In this document: one piece after another, positions 9,742 to 20,685 of the stretch
Position numbering within the stretch: position 1 is the stretch's first letter
Layout of the letters: each line of letters begins with the position of its first letter
From: Sphaerulina vaccinii
Lineage: Eukaryota > Ascomycota > Dothideomycetes > Mycosphaerellales > Mycosphaerellaceae
Assembly (NCBI GenBank): GCA_022570795.1
Contig: JAKUDP010000003.1
Span: 2,108,001-2,172,000, forward strand
Direction: 5' to 3'
Length of the DNA stretch: 64,000 bases
The notes under the pieces: model-generated
Seen by the model: only the letters and a program-made list of their open reading frames with translations
Told to the model about the DNA's origin: nothing
Database searches by the model: none
Translations under genes and position numbers: made by a program

Positions 9742-11252
9742 ATGCTTTCGATCTTGGCATTGAGCGCACTTGCGCCTCTCGCGCTGGCACAGTCGAGCGA
9801 TGAGACCGTGCTGGGAGTCTACATGTTCCACCGCCATGGAGACAGAGTGAGTAGCCCACATCTTTACTGCGAAGACAAGACTAACCTCGATCGCAGACAC
9901 CTAAAGCTCTTGCACCAGCCAACCTGACAGATCTCGGCTACCTGCAAGTCTACAACTCTGGAGAGTACTACAGGAATCGCTACATCGCCTCAAATGCCAC
10001 CTACAAGATCAACGGCATCAATGCCGACCTCGTCAAGCAGAGTCAGATCGCTGTCTCTGCACCAGATGACACAGTCCTCATGAACTCTGCGATGGGTTTC
10101 TTGCAAGGCCTCTACCCACCAGTCGGAAACACACTCGGCACTCAGACTCTGCGCAATGGCATGAATGTGACCGCTCCTATGAACGGCTATCAGCTCATTC
10201 CAGTCGACCTCGTCACATCAGGTACTGGAAGTGAAGACAGCAGCTGGCTCCAAAGCACAAGTAACTGCGCTGCAGCACAAATCAGCTCAAACGACTACTT
10301 CATGAGTCAAGAATACCTCACAACTCTCAACAGCACGAAAGAGTTCTACACCATGTTGGAACCAGTCATCAACGGCACTTTCGCAGCAAATCAGACGAGT
10401 TTCAAGAACGCCTACACAATCTTCGACCTCATCAACGTCGCAGAAATCCACAACGCCACAATCAACTCCTCCGACCTCTTGACAACCGAAGTTCTCCAAC
10501 AACTCCGAGACCTTGCGAACGCTCACGAATGGGGTCTAGCATACAACGCTTCCTCTCCAACAGACATGCGTTCCGTAGCAGGGAAGACTCTCTCCGCTCA
10601 AATAGTACAATTCCTCAACGGCACCTTGACATCAAAAGGCAAGAGCAAGATCGGAATACAATTCGGCGCCTACGCTTCTTTTCTCTCATTTTTCGGTCTC
10701 GCGGACCTTCCTTCAGTCAACACCGACTTCATCGGAGTAGTCGATTACGCTTCTGCTATGACTTTCGAATTGTTCACAAACACGACAACGATTGTCAGTA
10801 GCACGAGCTACCCAAGTGCCGAGGAGGTTTATGTGCGATTCTTGTTCCACAATGGTACGACGAATTCTAGTAGTGAACCTGTTGCTTATCCGTTGTTTGG
10901 TACTGGAGTGGATACTATTAAGTGGAACGATTTCACGACAGCCATGAACAAGTTCGCGATCGGGAACACCGAGGAGTGGTGTACGGCTTGCGGGAACTCG
11001 ACAGGTACATGCGCCGCGTATGCTACTGGTGCATCTTCTTCGAGCAGTGGAAGTGAGAGTGGAGAGGAGAAGAGTGGAAATGGACTTAGTCCGGCTGTCA
11101 ATGGTGTTATTGGAGCTATGGTGACTCTTGCTGTCATTCTTGGATTGGAGGCACTTGTGCTCGCTCTCGGCGGGTTGCGTGTGGTGTCGAAGAAGAGGGT
11201 TGCAGGTCAACATGCTGGCAGTGGAAGTGATAGTGAGGTTGCTAAGGCATAA
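9742..11252 (+). CDS. Histidine acid phosphatase-like protein, secreted and membrane-anchored; second catalytic motif not seen
   Basis: Exons 9742-9846 and 9897-11252 give 486 residues. A signal peptide (about 1-16) precedes the branch-2 histidine phosphatase signature RHGDR at 31-35, which is split from TPKAL by the intron. The ectodomain has many N-glycosylation sequons. A Ser/Gly-rich stalk then leads to one membrane helix near the C-terminus (GAMVTLAVILGLEALVLALG) and a short basic tail. Active members carry a second catalytic motif, His-Asp or His-Ala-Glu, before the C-terminal hydrophobic strand. The matching segment here (residues 291-305) reads FGAYASFLSFFGLAD, without His or Asp at the expected place. 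It may be a pseudo-enzyme of the phytase/acid phosphatase superfamily, or use different chemistry. Confidence 0.85.
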
Positions 11253-11433
11253 GAGATCAGACAGGTATGAATGTATGAGAATATGAAAGATGTAAGAAGT
11301 GAAGATACCAGATCAATCATGAGCTATCGATCAACAAACCTATATTACCAAGGGCACTTCGGTACTTCAGCACTATGCTTATGATACGTACACTTCCGAG
11401 CTTTGCATGGATCTCTTGGAGTGCTTCCGCCCC

Positions 11434-12123
11434 TTACTTACTCAAATTCTGTGCCACTTCGCAGAGGAAGTCAACAAGAAGCTCTCTTGGCACATCTTCT
11501 CCTGCATACCTGAGCCACTCAGCCGTGGTGGGCCCCAGGTTGTGCAAATACCAATCGAGGCAAAGACGCCGAAGATTCAGTACACTCTCACCACCCTTGT
11601 TGGCATACACATGTTGCAGCATATCGAGAGCCGGACCTCCAACTTGGTGTGACGTCTTGAATTCGCTAATAAGCGCATCGCTGATTTTGTTTGCGAAGAC
11701 GAGATCGTCTAGTTCGTACCCGAGGATGTGCAGTTCTGCTAGCTCTAGTTGACTATGCGAGCCTGTCTTGCCATGTGCAGCCGGTAGGTTCCTGTTATAA
11801 GAGACGTGCTGCAGATATGTATCAAATTCTGGAGGCTCGATTATGGGAAGCTCGATGGATGGATTTAGCGAATTCGTAACAGACATCCGGAAATACGCCA
11901 TTCTAAAGTAGCTCGATCGATCACAGAGTGCTTGACGCAAGGTTGATAGCTGATATTGCTTCTTTTCTGCTCCGACGTATATCGTGGGCAAGTAGGGGCT
12001 CAACGGGATGGGCGCGGGCGTGATCGTGCTGATGAGCTTCTGAGATTGGTATGGAGGTGGAACATCCGGTGAAGCAGAGCTGGCGCTGGCTGACGCCCTT
12101 TCCAGTCGGTTGAAGAAAACCAT
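11434..12123 (-). CDS. BTB/POZ-like protein, paralogue 1 of a tandem trio
   Basis: 229 residues, single exon. The N-terminus MVFFNRLERA resembles those of the next two genes upstream. A disordered Pro/Ser segment precedes a BTB-like core: TIYVGAEKKQYQLSTLRQAL then LCDRSSYFRMAYF, PEFDTYLQHV, and the helix LELAELHILGYELDDLVFAN. Fungal BTB proteins of this sort mediate protein-protein contacts, sometimes as Cullin-3 adaptors; no partner can be named here. It lacks the KCTYHVHN tail of the other two and is the most diverged copy. The start at 12121-12123 is chosen by that shared N-terminal motif; an upstream in-frame ATG (12177) would add 18 residues. Confidence 0.7.
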   Translation of the reverse strand: MVFFNRLERASASASSASPDVPPPYQSQKLISTITPAPIPLSPYLPTIYVGAEKKQYQLSTLRQALCDRSSYFRMAYFRMSVTNSLNPSIELPIIEPPEFDTYLQHVSYNRNLPAAHGKTGSHSQLELAELHILGYELDDLVFANKISDALISEFKTSHQVGGPALDMLQHVYANKGGESVLNLRRLCLDWYLHNLGPTTAEWLRYAGEDVPRELLVDFLCEVAQNLSK

Positions 12124-12452
12124 CTTGATGTTGTGTAGATGTTGGAGAAACTTCAACTCAGCACATCTCGTGTGCAAATATGCCTACTGAGCCGAAGCAG
12201 AGGTGGCATGACAGGTGTAAACTTTTGGCTTTTCATCTACCATGGCTCATTACCACTTTGTGAAAGAAATTCCCTTTCCGATCGTGGCGCAGGTATGAGA
12301 ACAGCTGGATGACTTCGATGCAGCCTTTCTGCGCCTTCTCCTGAGGCTCTTCATAACTTGCCGATGCTCCTGCACGACAGTCTGACTAGCGCTATGCCTC
12401 GAGTGCTCATAGACTTCGACTCTTGTTCCACGCCGCACTCCTTATTGGCATT

Positions 12453-13265
12453 TTACGAGCAATGCGGAACGTCGGCATTGTGCACGTGGTAGGTGCACTT
12501 TTCCGTTTCATCGACGCGTAGCAGCTTTTTGCCCTTGTCACTGCTCAGGCCAAAGGCCATGTCTACGTAGAAAGCTTTGGGAAAATAAGCTTCGGTGTCC
12601 CGTAGCCAGTGTGCATTGTGACTGTCCATGATGGCCAGGAGGTCATCCAGAAGTAGTTGATGTAGGGCCGATGAGGCTGAACAGTGCGCGTAAGCGAATT
12701 TGATCAACGCTCCACTGAATCCATTTCCTTTAGACTGTTTGCCGCTTCGAAGAACATCGGTAACCTTATTCTGCAACAGAACATCCTGAATTTTGCAGGC
12801 AAGTGCGTAGAGCTTTCCCACCAGCAGCTCGTTAGATTTGTTGACAATCTTCTTATTGTAGAGCCATTGTAGGTACGCCTCGAAGGTATCGGTCTCCGTG
12901 TCAGGCAGCTCGAATGGCAGCATTAGTGCCTCGCTGTCCTCCAGTCTGACAGTCCTGCGAAAGCGGCAAGCCTCGAAGACGACTGAGCTGTCACAGAGCA
13001 GACGTTCAGCTACCTGGTATGCAACCTGCTCAGGTCCGACCCAGATCTTGATCTGCACATCCTCAATGTTCTCCATGGCGTTGGACGTGTACTCAGGCGG
13101 AGTGTCTTGATTTTGATCGACTTCGAAGCTCTTCTCAACTTTGTTGTTCAGCGCTTTCTGTGGGTCAAGGCGACCCTCGACAGGTGTCGTCGGTGCCGTG
13201 CTTGTCGATGTGCTTCTCGTGTCATGGAATGGCCGCACCCTTGCCAGGCGTCCGAATAGCGACAT
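12453..13265 (-). CDS. BTB/POZ-like protein, paralogue 2 of a tandem trio
   Basis: 270 residues, single exon. It starts MSLFGRLARV, then a long disordered N-terminus. The BTB-like core follows: IKIWVGPEQVAYQVAERLLC then DSSVVFEACRF, DTFEAYLQWLYNKKI and LLVGKLYALACKIQDVLLQN. The C-terminus carries the marked signature EKCTYHVHNADVPHC shared with paralogue 3. An upstream in-frame start at 13295 adds ten residues. Spacing to both neighbours is a few hundred bases and all three genes point the same way, consistent with tandem duplication and divergence. Function unknown. Confidence 0.75.
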   Translation of the reverse strand: MSLFGRLARVRPFHDTRSTSTSTAPTTPVEGRLDPQKALNNKVEKSFEVDQNQDTPPEYTSNAMENIEDVQIKIWVGPEQVAYQVAERLLCDSSVVFEACRFRRTVRLEDSEALMLPFELPDTETDTFEAYLQWLYNKKIVNKSNELLVGKLYALACKIQDVLLQNKVTDVLRSGKQSKGNGFSGALIKFAYAHCSASSALHQLLLDDLLAIMDSHNAHWLRDTEAYFPKAFYVDMAFGLSSDKGKKLLRVDETEKCTYHVHNADVPHCS

Positions 13266-13800
13266 CTTTGACGGTACCATAGATTGAAGCCGCAACTGTC
13301 GGTGATGGATCGATGAAATATAGAGGATCTTTGAAGCCAGATGATTGTTGTTGGAGGTGAAGAATTCAGCAAAAGTCGAAAATCAGACAAAGTTGGTGGT
13401 CTTCGTGGCGAAGCTTGACGAACAGATGGCTCCGCATTGGTGACTTGGTGACCAGCGGCGTGATTAGATCCACAAGACTGAGCCACGGTAGACAAGAAGA
13501 TACATGTCCTCACAGCCACAGCGCGCTTCGACATCGATAGACAGGCCTGTGCCTTAGGCCACAGTCATTGCATTTCGTGGTGCGTGCCAAGTTGTGAGAA
13601 GAAGAGGTGTCCTATCCGTTCATAGCAATATATGGCCAACTTGTAGCTCGCTCAAGGTGCTCAACAGCTGAAGCTCTGTCGAGGTGGACGAAAGAGCACG
13701 AGGTATATTCCGATCCAGGAGGAGTCTGCCGTCATCGTCGACTCTCCCATATCACGACAGCCCGTGTCTTCTCCATGTTCGTCCAAGGCTGTGATGGCAT
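13266..13800. other. Intergenic between BTB-like paralogues 2 and 3
   Basis: Promoter side of paralogue 2 and 3' side of paralogue 3. Only short unconvincing frames; no duplicated gene remnant was recognised. Confidence 0.35.
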
Positions 13801-14532
13801 CTACGTGCACCTGGGCACAGTCATGTTATGCACATGATATGTACATTTTGCCGCCTTGTGCGGCCTCAGCAGCTGTCCGTCTTTGCCTAGACGCTTACTC
13901 AACCCAACAGCCATATCCACGTAGTGCTCATTTGGCAGCCACTTCTCCTCAGTCCTGAACCAATCACAGTTTGCAGGCCCAATTATGGCGATCGAATCAT
14001 CTCGCACCAACTTGTACAGCTGCGATGCTGCAGTCGCATGCATGTACATATGAGCTATGAGACTTGTATCGAATCCTTTTCGAGAGAGTCTCCGATCTTC
14101 AAGCAATGTGTCGACAATTGTATTCTGCAAAAGTGGGTCTTGTAGAGTCTCAGCGAGCAGATACAGCTTGCCAAGCTCCAGCTGTGTTACAGTAGGAATA
14201 GCATCGTGATAGACCCAGTGTAGGTATGTCTCAAAAGTATCGGGCCCTGTACTTGCAAGAGAGAAAGGTGTCACCGTCGGCACGGCTTGAAATGCTCTTC
14301 TGCTCCTCCTTCCCTCCAGGAGAACCGACTTCATGCAAATCTTTTCTTCTGAGACCTTGTATTCCACTTTCTTTGCGCCAACGGAGATCGTGAGCTTCTC
14401 TTCTTCTCCCGCATGGTCGCTTGGCTTCGTAGCAGGCTCACTGTCTGCAGCGAGGCCTATGTCTGGCTTTTCCGAATATCGAGGTGGTAAGTCGTCCTGC
14501 TTTTGAGTTTTGTTCCGCCCGAAGAAGCCCAT
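13801..14532 (-). CDS. BTB/POZ-like protein, paralogue 3 of a tandem trio
   Basis: 243 residues, single exon, starting MGFFGRNKTQ. The BTB-like core reads LTISVGAKKVEYKVSEEKIC then MKSVLLEGRRSRRAF. It is followed by DTFETYLHWVYHDAI and LELGKLYLLAETLQDPLLQN. The C-terminal signature AAKCTYHVHNMTVPRC is nearly the same as in paralogue 2. The start is chosen by the shared MxFFGR motif; an in-frame upstream codon at 14604 is not an attractive start. The conserved C-terminal Cys/His motif lies outside the BTB fold and may be a functional tail. Confidence 0.75.
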   Translation of the reverse strand: MGFFGRNKTQKQDDLPPRYSEKPDIGLAADSEPATKPSDHAGEEEKLTISVGAKKVEYKVSEEKICMKSVLLEGRRSRRAFQAVPTVTPFSLASTGPDTFETYLHWVYHDAIPTVTQLELGKLYLLAETLQDPLLQNTIVDTLLEDRRLSRKGFDTSLIAHMYMHATAASQLYKLVRDDSIAIIGPANCDWFRTEEKWLPNEHYVDMAVGLSKRLGKDGQLLRPHKAAKCTYHVHNMTVPRCT

Positions 14533-16744
14533 GACTATGGTGTTGAATATGAGCTGAGTAGTCTGAACTACCTCTGCTATATCCTGACAGTAGGAAGATG
14601 ACACGACAGCACTCCTGCTCCAACACGGCGCACGATGTCAGACAATCTTCCGCCGCCATTATCGCTGCATCCATTGGTTGACAGCCACAGCCACGATATG
14701 GGTGGAGCTTTTCGTGCTTGGTTGTACCGAGCCAAGAGTATGTCGACTTGTTGACCAAACGCGTTACTCAAATGATTGCGCATCCAGCTCCGTGCAGTCA
14801 CAAGGAACTGCGCAAAGACGTATGTCTGCCAGTATCTATCCCGTCTACCCATCTGCTCGAGATGATTGACTCCTGCTAGGAATCGGCATACAAAAGAAGC
14901 ACAAATTCCTTCTTCGCCATGGCCCAGCACGGCGGTGTGGTCCAGTGGTAGGATCCAGCCGTTGCCAGCTTCCTGCAGTCGTGAGAGCTCGCACTGTTGG
15001 CTTCGGTTTCGTGATTCAGCGTCTGCAGGCGCAGACGGTTGTGATGTCAATTCGCTTCTGGCCATCGCTTGCAGATACATGTTGTCTTTTGCAGAAACTC
15101 TGCCAGTTTTAAGGTCCTGCCCATATTATTATTGAGGCAGCTAGGTCGGCGTGGAAAGAGCCAATGCAGTCAAAGTCAATCGCTTGAACCTAACTTTTCG
15201 TTCTTCATGAACACAACGACAACCACCTCAACTAGTAAATTTCCGCTTGTCCGACAAGCCCTCCAGTGGTATTCAGCACATAGTGTGGCATTTGAGTAGC
15301 TTCCATTGTATCGAGACTGCCATCCTCTCTCCAGCAAAAGGTCTCTCGCGACGTTCGAACCATTGTCAGCTTTCCGACCAACAAATCTACGCACACGTGC
15401 GAAGTCATGGTGAGACATTGCCAGCGATGTCTCGATTTGCCAGTGCTCAGTGGTACATGGCGTGACTCAGCGGGAGCACGAGATGCGCCTTTATTTCATC
15501 TTCATACCCGATAACAAGCCACTTTTGCATCTACGGCACCGCTCACGACCTTTGTATGCCCAAACATGACTGTTTCCAAGAGCTTGAGGCACCTGCTTGA
15601 GGCACCTGCTTTCTCGCTGGCGCAGAGTTCCCAGTCACCAGTCGCCACGGCATCAAAGGCTGCGCGCAACCATCGTGCCTCATTTGTCCTTGGCTTGGTC
15701 GCAATGCTTCTGCCTCTCTTTCCAGCCATATCGGAGGTGCGCTTCGTGCGCATCGTGGTGGGAGGCGAGGCGATATCGGATCTGGATGATTGGAAGCTCT
15801 CTTGAGCATGCAAACCATGCTCTCAGCAATAACGGTACCGCTCGGAGGCTTGCTTCCAGTACTGAGTGCCGAGACCGTCGTGGTAAGACAACAGAGTATT
15901 TGACAAGTGCCGAACGCATTCGCACGTCTGCGGTGCTTCGACAACACGACGCAGGTCACGTCGAAATACAATTTCGCTCGCAGTGGTTCGCAGACACGCC
16001 AGAAGACGACGCTGCAAACAGGTTCCAAATCTGTTGACGCGTTCCTGGATGGTCCCTGGACGGCATGATGCTGTGGTGGCTGGCAAGGCTGGCGAAAGCC
16101 TGTGGCTGGGCTGGAATGTATAGATCTTTGCACAACGCTGTGAGACACAGAGCAGCTTCTTCCAATTCTACATTCTCTTCTGCTGCTCGACTGCTAGTTG
16201 TCACACTGCTTTCTGCACTTCGAGCACTTCGCAGAGCATCTTGCAAAGTGCCAATCGCTCACCGCATTCACATCCTGTCAGGCACGAACTCTCTTGCGGC
16301 CCGAGCCCACGCCCTCATCTCACACCCTGATAGGTGGGGCTCTCCTACTTGATCGACAACGGGAAGGTCTTGTGGTCAGGTCTCAACGATCAGCATTCTG
16401 TGCAAAACCTCCTCAGCTTCAGGAGCGTCGCAACTGTCAACTCCTCGAGGACGTCCTCGAAGTAAAGCGTCGCAGACAGCATTCTGAGAACCGCTGAGAT
16501 ACCGAGTCAGCGACCAGCTTCATCACCGATTCTTGGCAGACATATCTCGCCTACAGAAGCAGCTCCACGGGTTTCAAGGGGTGTCAGGACTTCGGAGCTC
16601 AGACTTCACGAGAGACCACGGGTACCCTCTATCTGACAGTGCCCGCCCTCTCCTGGTCAAACACCTTGCCAGCATCCGGAAAACGTATCTGTCTCGAAGA
16701 AACATCCCGGCTCTTACACAAGGACCACCTCAGCTCTCGCATCC
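14533..16744. other. Long intergenic region, no supported gene
   Basis: Many medium-length frames on both strands (longest 201 codons) but none has coherent composition, splice signals or a recognisable family. A partial tRNA-Gly-like segment lies at 14932-14967. A direct 13-base repeat (GAGGCACCTGCTT) lies near 15588-15612. Confidence 0.35.
14932..14967 (+). pseudogene. 5' half of a tRNA-Gly(GCC)-like sequence
   Basis: GTGGTCCAGTGGTAGGAT matches a tRNA D-arm and internal A-box, as in fungal tRNA-Gly. It is followed at the right distance by CGTTGCCA, the usual anticodon-loop context for anticodon GCC. Downstream there is no T-arm or B-box (the nearest, GGTTTCGTGATTC, does not pair) and no 3' acceptor strand. 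This looks like a truncated tRNA copy or tRNA-derived fragment, not a working gene. Judged by eye. Confidence 0.4.
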
Positions 16745-18094
16745 ATGGATTCCGCACGGTATCAACAACTCGACCCCTATCAAAAGCGCACTTCCCGTTC
16801 GCAAACGGCATACCACGGAGCTGGAGGACTTGACCTGACGCCCACATTGCGCATCGAGAACAATCGTTTCGAAGATGTACAGTTGAACGAAGATCGCACA
16901 AGCACGAGTCTTCGACCCGTTCGAGAAGGCATTGGTTCCAGGTTGCTAACAACTCTATCGAGCGCACAGCCTGCAGCCGCAGCTTTGTCGCGATCTGGTA
17001 GCGTTCTGCACTCTCGAGCAAAGTCCTGGGCAGCAGCATACAACAACGCCATACCAGAAAGGTCACCGTCGCCTACGAAGAACAAGTTCATCGACAACCT
17101 GTTCTCGGGAGAGTCTGGAAGAGTGCGATTAGGCGTCCCGACGTCTCCAATCAAAGAGCAGGCAGAGACAGAATTTGTTATGGAATATCGATCTGGACTC
17201 ACTGAACGACCTGTACGACCAAAGTTGCGACAGCAGGCAACCGCAACGACTGCGCCCACTATGGCAGGCGCTGGGAGAAAGACATCATGGTTCACACGAA
17301 AAGCGAGCACTCCGGTCACGGCCACTGCAAAGGTCAAGGACGACCTGCTGGATATCGATGTTAGGAAAGCACTGTTTCCAGATGGCAGTGAGGAATCTGC
17401 ATCGTCACCACAAGCTTTCAACGATCTGCTTTTGAATGCGCACAACCTTATCGAGCGAATGCAAGCGGCGTACAAGGAGAAAGTCGAATACCTGGTCAGC
17501 ATACAACCAGAAATCGATGCTCAGAAGGAGGAAGTTGAGGAAGCCAAGACGCGATCTGAACATTTCAAGATACAACTCGAGAAATCAGCACAAATCGCGC
17601 AAGAACAGCGTGAATGCAACGAAGAACTGCTTGGTCAATTGGCAGAAGAAAGAATGAAAGTCCATCAGCTTCAAGAAGAACGGGTAAAGACAATACGACT
17701 TGTACGGCGCGACACTGAAGTATCCGAATCAGAAGACCACCAGCATCCACAACGAACACATAAACGCAGTTCGCGAGGTAGTGCTTCCGATTCCGGCTTC
17801 GAATCTGATGCGGACACTTCATCCATCTTTAGCAGTGGAGTACAAACACCTACGTCACAGCACAACCCACGAATGGGCTATAATCTGGAGCACCGGATCG
17901 ATCCGAGATATGTTCCATCGAGAGGAAGTGCACTATCACAGCAAAGTACAGCCTTTTCGAGGAATGAAGGCGTGGCGTGGGCCACAGTTGAGAAGCTTAG
18001 GAATGAGAACTCTGACCTGAAGATGCAATTGATGGATATGCATGGAGGTTATGATGGGGTTCTAGAGTTCATTGATACACTGAAAGGTGCTTGA
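16745..18094 (+). CDS. Coiled-coil, Ser/Arg-rich protein of unknown function
   Basis: 449 residues, single exon. The N-terminal half is disordered, basic and Ser/Thr/Pro-rich with SPSPTK and TSPIK phosphorylation-like sites. Residues about 225-330 form a long coiled coil (LLNAHNLIERMQAAYKEKVE and onward). A Ser/Asp-rich linker (SDSGFESDADTSSIFSSG) follows. A second short helix (VEKLRNENSDLKMQLMDMHG) lies near the C-terminus. The layout suits a cytoskeletal or spindle-pole scaffold, but that is only inference. Frame and codon use are coherent; no known family recognised. Confidence 0.7.
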   Translation: MDSARYQQLDPYQKRTSRSQTAYHGAGGLDLTPTLRIENNRFEDVQLNEDRTSTSLRPVREGIGSRLLTTLSSAQPAAAALSRSGSVLHSRAKSWAAAYNNAIPERSPSPTKNKFIDNLFSGESGRVRLGVPTSPIKEQAETEFVMEYRSGLTERPVRPKLRQQATATTAPTMAGAGRKTSWFTRKASTPVTATAKVKDDLLDIDVRKALFPDGSEESASSPQAFNDLLLNAHNLIERMQAAYKEKVEYLVSIQPEIDAQKEEVEEAKTRSEHFKIQLEKSAQIAQEQRECNEELLGQLAEERMKVHQLQEERVKTIRLVRRDTEVSESEDHQHPQRTHKRSSRGSASDSGFESDADTSSIFSSGVQTPTSQHNPRMGYNLEHRIDPRYVPSRGSALSQQSTAFSRNEGVAWATVEKLRNENSDLKMQLMDMHGGYDGVLEFIDTLKGA

Positions 18095-18356
18095 GCTCTA
18101 TTTGGAGTAACATGCTTTATAGAAGAGCTGGGCTCTTCTTGTTCGGTACCACGTGGAACATCGGATGCGATGGAAACCCAATCTTGCACATATGGAGACG
18201 ATACAGTTTTTGCATCTACTTGCATAGATTTGATTTGAGCTACGAGGTTCGTGAAGCCATACAATCTAAGACTATACGTTCAAAACAGAACTGAGCTCAT
18301 TCTTCCAAGATCGTCTCCACCTCTATCAACACATTCTGACGTCCTTTGCCAGCATA

Positions 18357-20685
18357 TCACCTCGAAGACAGATCTGACGAAGGCTTGTCCGCCGACTCAG
18401 CTTCACTCTCGATGATCTCCCAGTCATCATCGCTATTGCCCGCCTTCTCCCAGTCGTCATCGCTATCTTCCGTCTGAACAGATGGGACTGCCGGTGTCTC
18501 CGTCGTCTGCGGCTCCACGATTACTGCTGGCGGGGCCGTTTCAATGCACTCTTCCAAACCGAGGAAGTGCTCTGGAGCAGACTCGTCCGGTAGTGAGCTG
18601 AGGCGATTGGCCAGAGCAGCATTAACAGCAGATGAGGCTGCGATTGCCTGCGCTTCGACCCCAAGCAATGTCTTGGTGTCAGACGCGAAGTGCAGCGAAG
18701 GTGCCTTCTCCTTACCGTCATCACCATCTCTCGCCTGAACAGATGGGACTTCCGATGGCTGTGTCACCTGCTGTTCTACAGTCCTTGATGGCGTAGCTGC
18801 TCCAACTTCGATGCACTCTTCCAATTTGAAGTAGTGGTCCGGGTTAAACTGGTCCTCTATCGGACTGAGGCGACGAGCCAGAGCAGCAGTAACAGTAGAC
18901 TCCGCTGCGATCGTCGCCGCTTCAGCCTCATCAAGCAATATCTCATTCATAGTCGGGAATCGCAGCCAATGTGCCTTCTCCCAACCGTCAGCACTACCTT
19001 CCCTCGATCTCGACTCAGCTTCTTTAGCTGCCTGCTCAGCTTTTCTCTGGATTTCGACTTGCTTGTCGTGGTCCTTAGCCAGAATTGGCACCAAGTCGTC
19101 AGGAACCCGGCTCTTCAGCTTAAAGTTTGCGGCGAACTTCTTGAGATCGTTGAGCTTGACATTCTTCTCCACTGGGACAGATGGCACTTCGGTGGCGCAG
19201 TCAGGTATCGGTGGCAGGAAGCGGGACTCCAGAGCAGCATCAATAGCAACATCTTGACGCGCCTTGTACGTCTTTCCCAGCTTGTGCTCTGGTTCGAGGA
19301 AGCTCGAATTGTCCTTAATCAGAATCTCTGCATCCTTGGCCCTCAGCGCGGCATCCTTCACGCGCTCTTCCTGAGCTTGGAGAACTGGACGAGACTGTTC
19401 CTTTAGTGGACTGAGGCGAAGGGCCAAGGAAGCATTAACAGCAGCCTCAGCTGCGATTGCCGCCGCTTCAGCCTCATCAAGGTCGATCTTGATTTCAGAC
19501 GTCTTCTCCAGCAAAGGTCTGTCCCAGCGCGGTTGGGCCGGGTGAAGCAGGATGTTCCGCTCCGGTGTGCTAGGCGCTTTTCCTTTCTGCTTCTCCTTCC
19601 TATCCTCAGGATCTGCAGACTGAGCCTGCACTTCCGCCTTCTTGTTCAGAAAATTTGAGCTGCAGGGGCTGGGGCTTAGGCTTTGGTTCCTCGGAGGAAT
19701 GGGCTGCGGGAGTAGTTGCCTCTCTTCGTGCGCTTTGCTCTGCCCTGCTGTTCAGGCCAACAATCGTATCTTGACGCTTCTGTCCCAAGTCCTCCTTCCT
19801 GGCCGTCACATCCGACATCAAGAACACAGCATCACCAGGATCACGTTCATCGCTTGATGTTCCGGCACCTTCTCCGGTTACGGGCAGCATGTTCTTGTGC
19901 ATGCTGTTGCGTAATTTGTTCGCGTAGACTTTTTGTCGATTGGAAACTCCACCACGACATCCTCTTTTACGGCGAGGTGCTTGCACTGCGGTGTGCTGCT
20001 CGCTGGAATTGGTCAAGATGTCATGGATCTCCTGCATCGCAGCTGATCCGACCAGGAACTGGTGTAAGAGAGCTATCTTTGTGTCAATATTCTGCTTTGG
20101 CGTTGCTGTGTGACGCCTGGCTACTGCTCCGTGCAGACGTTCTAAGGAGCGCTGCAGTTCCTTCACCTTGAGGCTTAGTTCTCCGAGCTTGGACTGTTGT
20201 CCCGACGGTGTCTCCGAAATGCCTCTGTCTTTGGCAGGCTGGCCTGTCTCGGCCCTAGGCATCTTGGTATGTGCACGAGTGAAGAGATGGAACTCTCCAT
20301 CTCCACTCTCAACCTCATCTCCTTGGGCGCCGAACGGATTCGAGGCATTTGCGGGCATGTCGGCCTCGTTCGGGAGGCCACGCCTGATCGACTCATAACC
20401 ATCCAGGATGGCTTTTGCCAGTCTTGCTGCCGACGCACGGTCCTCCTCACAGTCTTCCTCCAAAGCTTTAGCCAGTCTGGTGTCGAGAATCGACAACCTG
20501 ATACCTACCATGTTCATATGCGCTAGCATCAGGTCCGTCTCTCTCGGCGCATTGTTCGTCGACTTGGCCTCTTGCCTGATCTTTCTTGGCGATCTTTGTG
20601 ATCGCAGATAGGTGACTATCGCGATGGTTATCGCAATCACTGTGAGCAACCCCAGGCCAAAGCTCACGCAATCCGCGATGTCCAT
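18357..20685 (-). CDS. Membrane-anchored repeat protein, interrupted by a one-base frameshift
   Basis: Two long frames adjoin head to tail. The upstream frame starts MDIADCVSFGLGLLTVIAIT with one N-terminal membrane helix, then a cytosolic-looking charged region. It runs to KPKPQPLQLKF. The downstream frame continues with LNKKAEVQAQSADPEDRKEK and has no ATG of its own near the junction. The two join perfectly if one T is removed from the TTTT run (plus-strand AAAA 19650-19653). No GT-AG intron with a normal donor fits. The downstream half has three diverged repeats built on LDEAEAAAIAAEAAVNASLA. The second and third also share LEECIE, an EVPSVQ/AVPSVQ motif and acidic ends. An upstream ATG at 20785-20787 would add 34 residues. 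Either a sequence error or a real disabling mutation; function unknown. Confidence 0.6.

Noticed and set aside
15543..16148. 201-codon minus-strand frame
   Set aside because: Overlapped by equally long frames on both strands; no coherent composition, domain or splice support.
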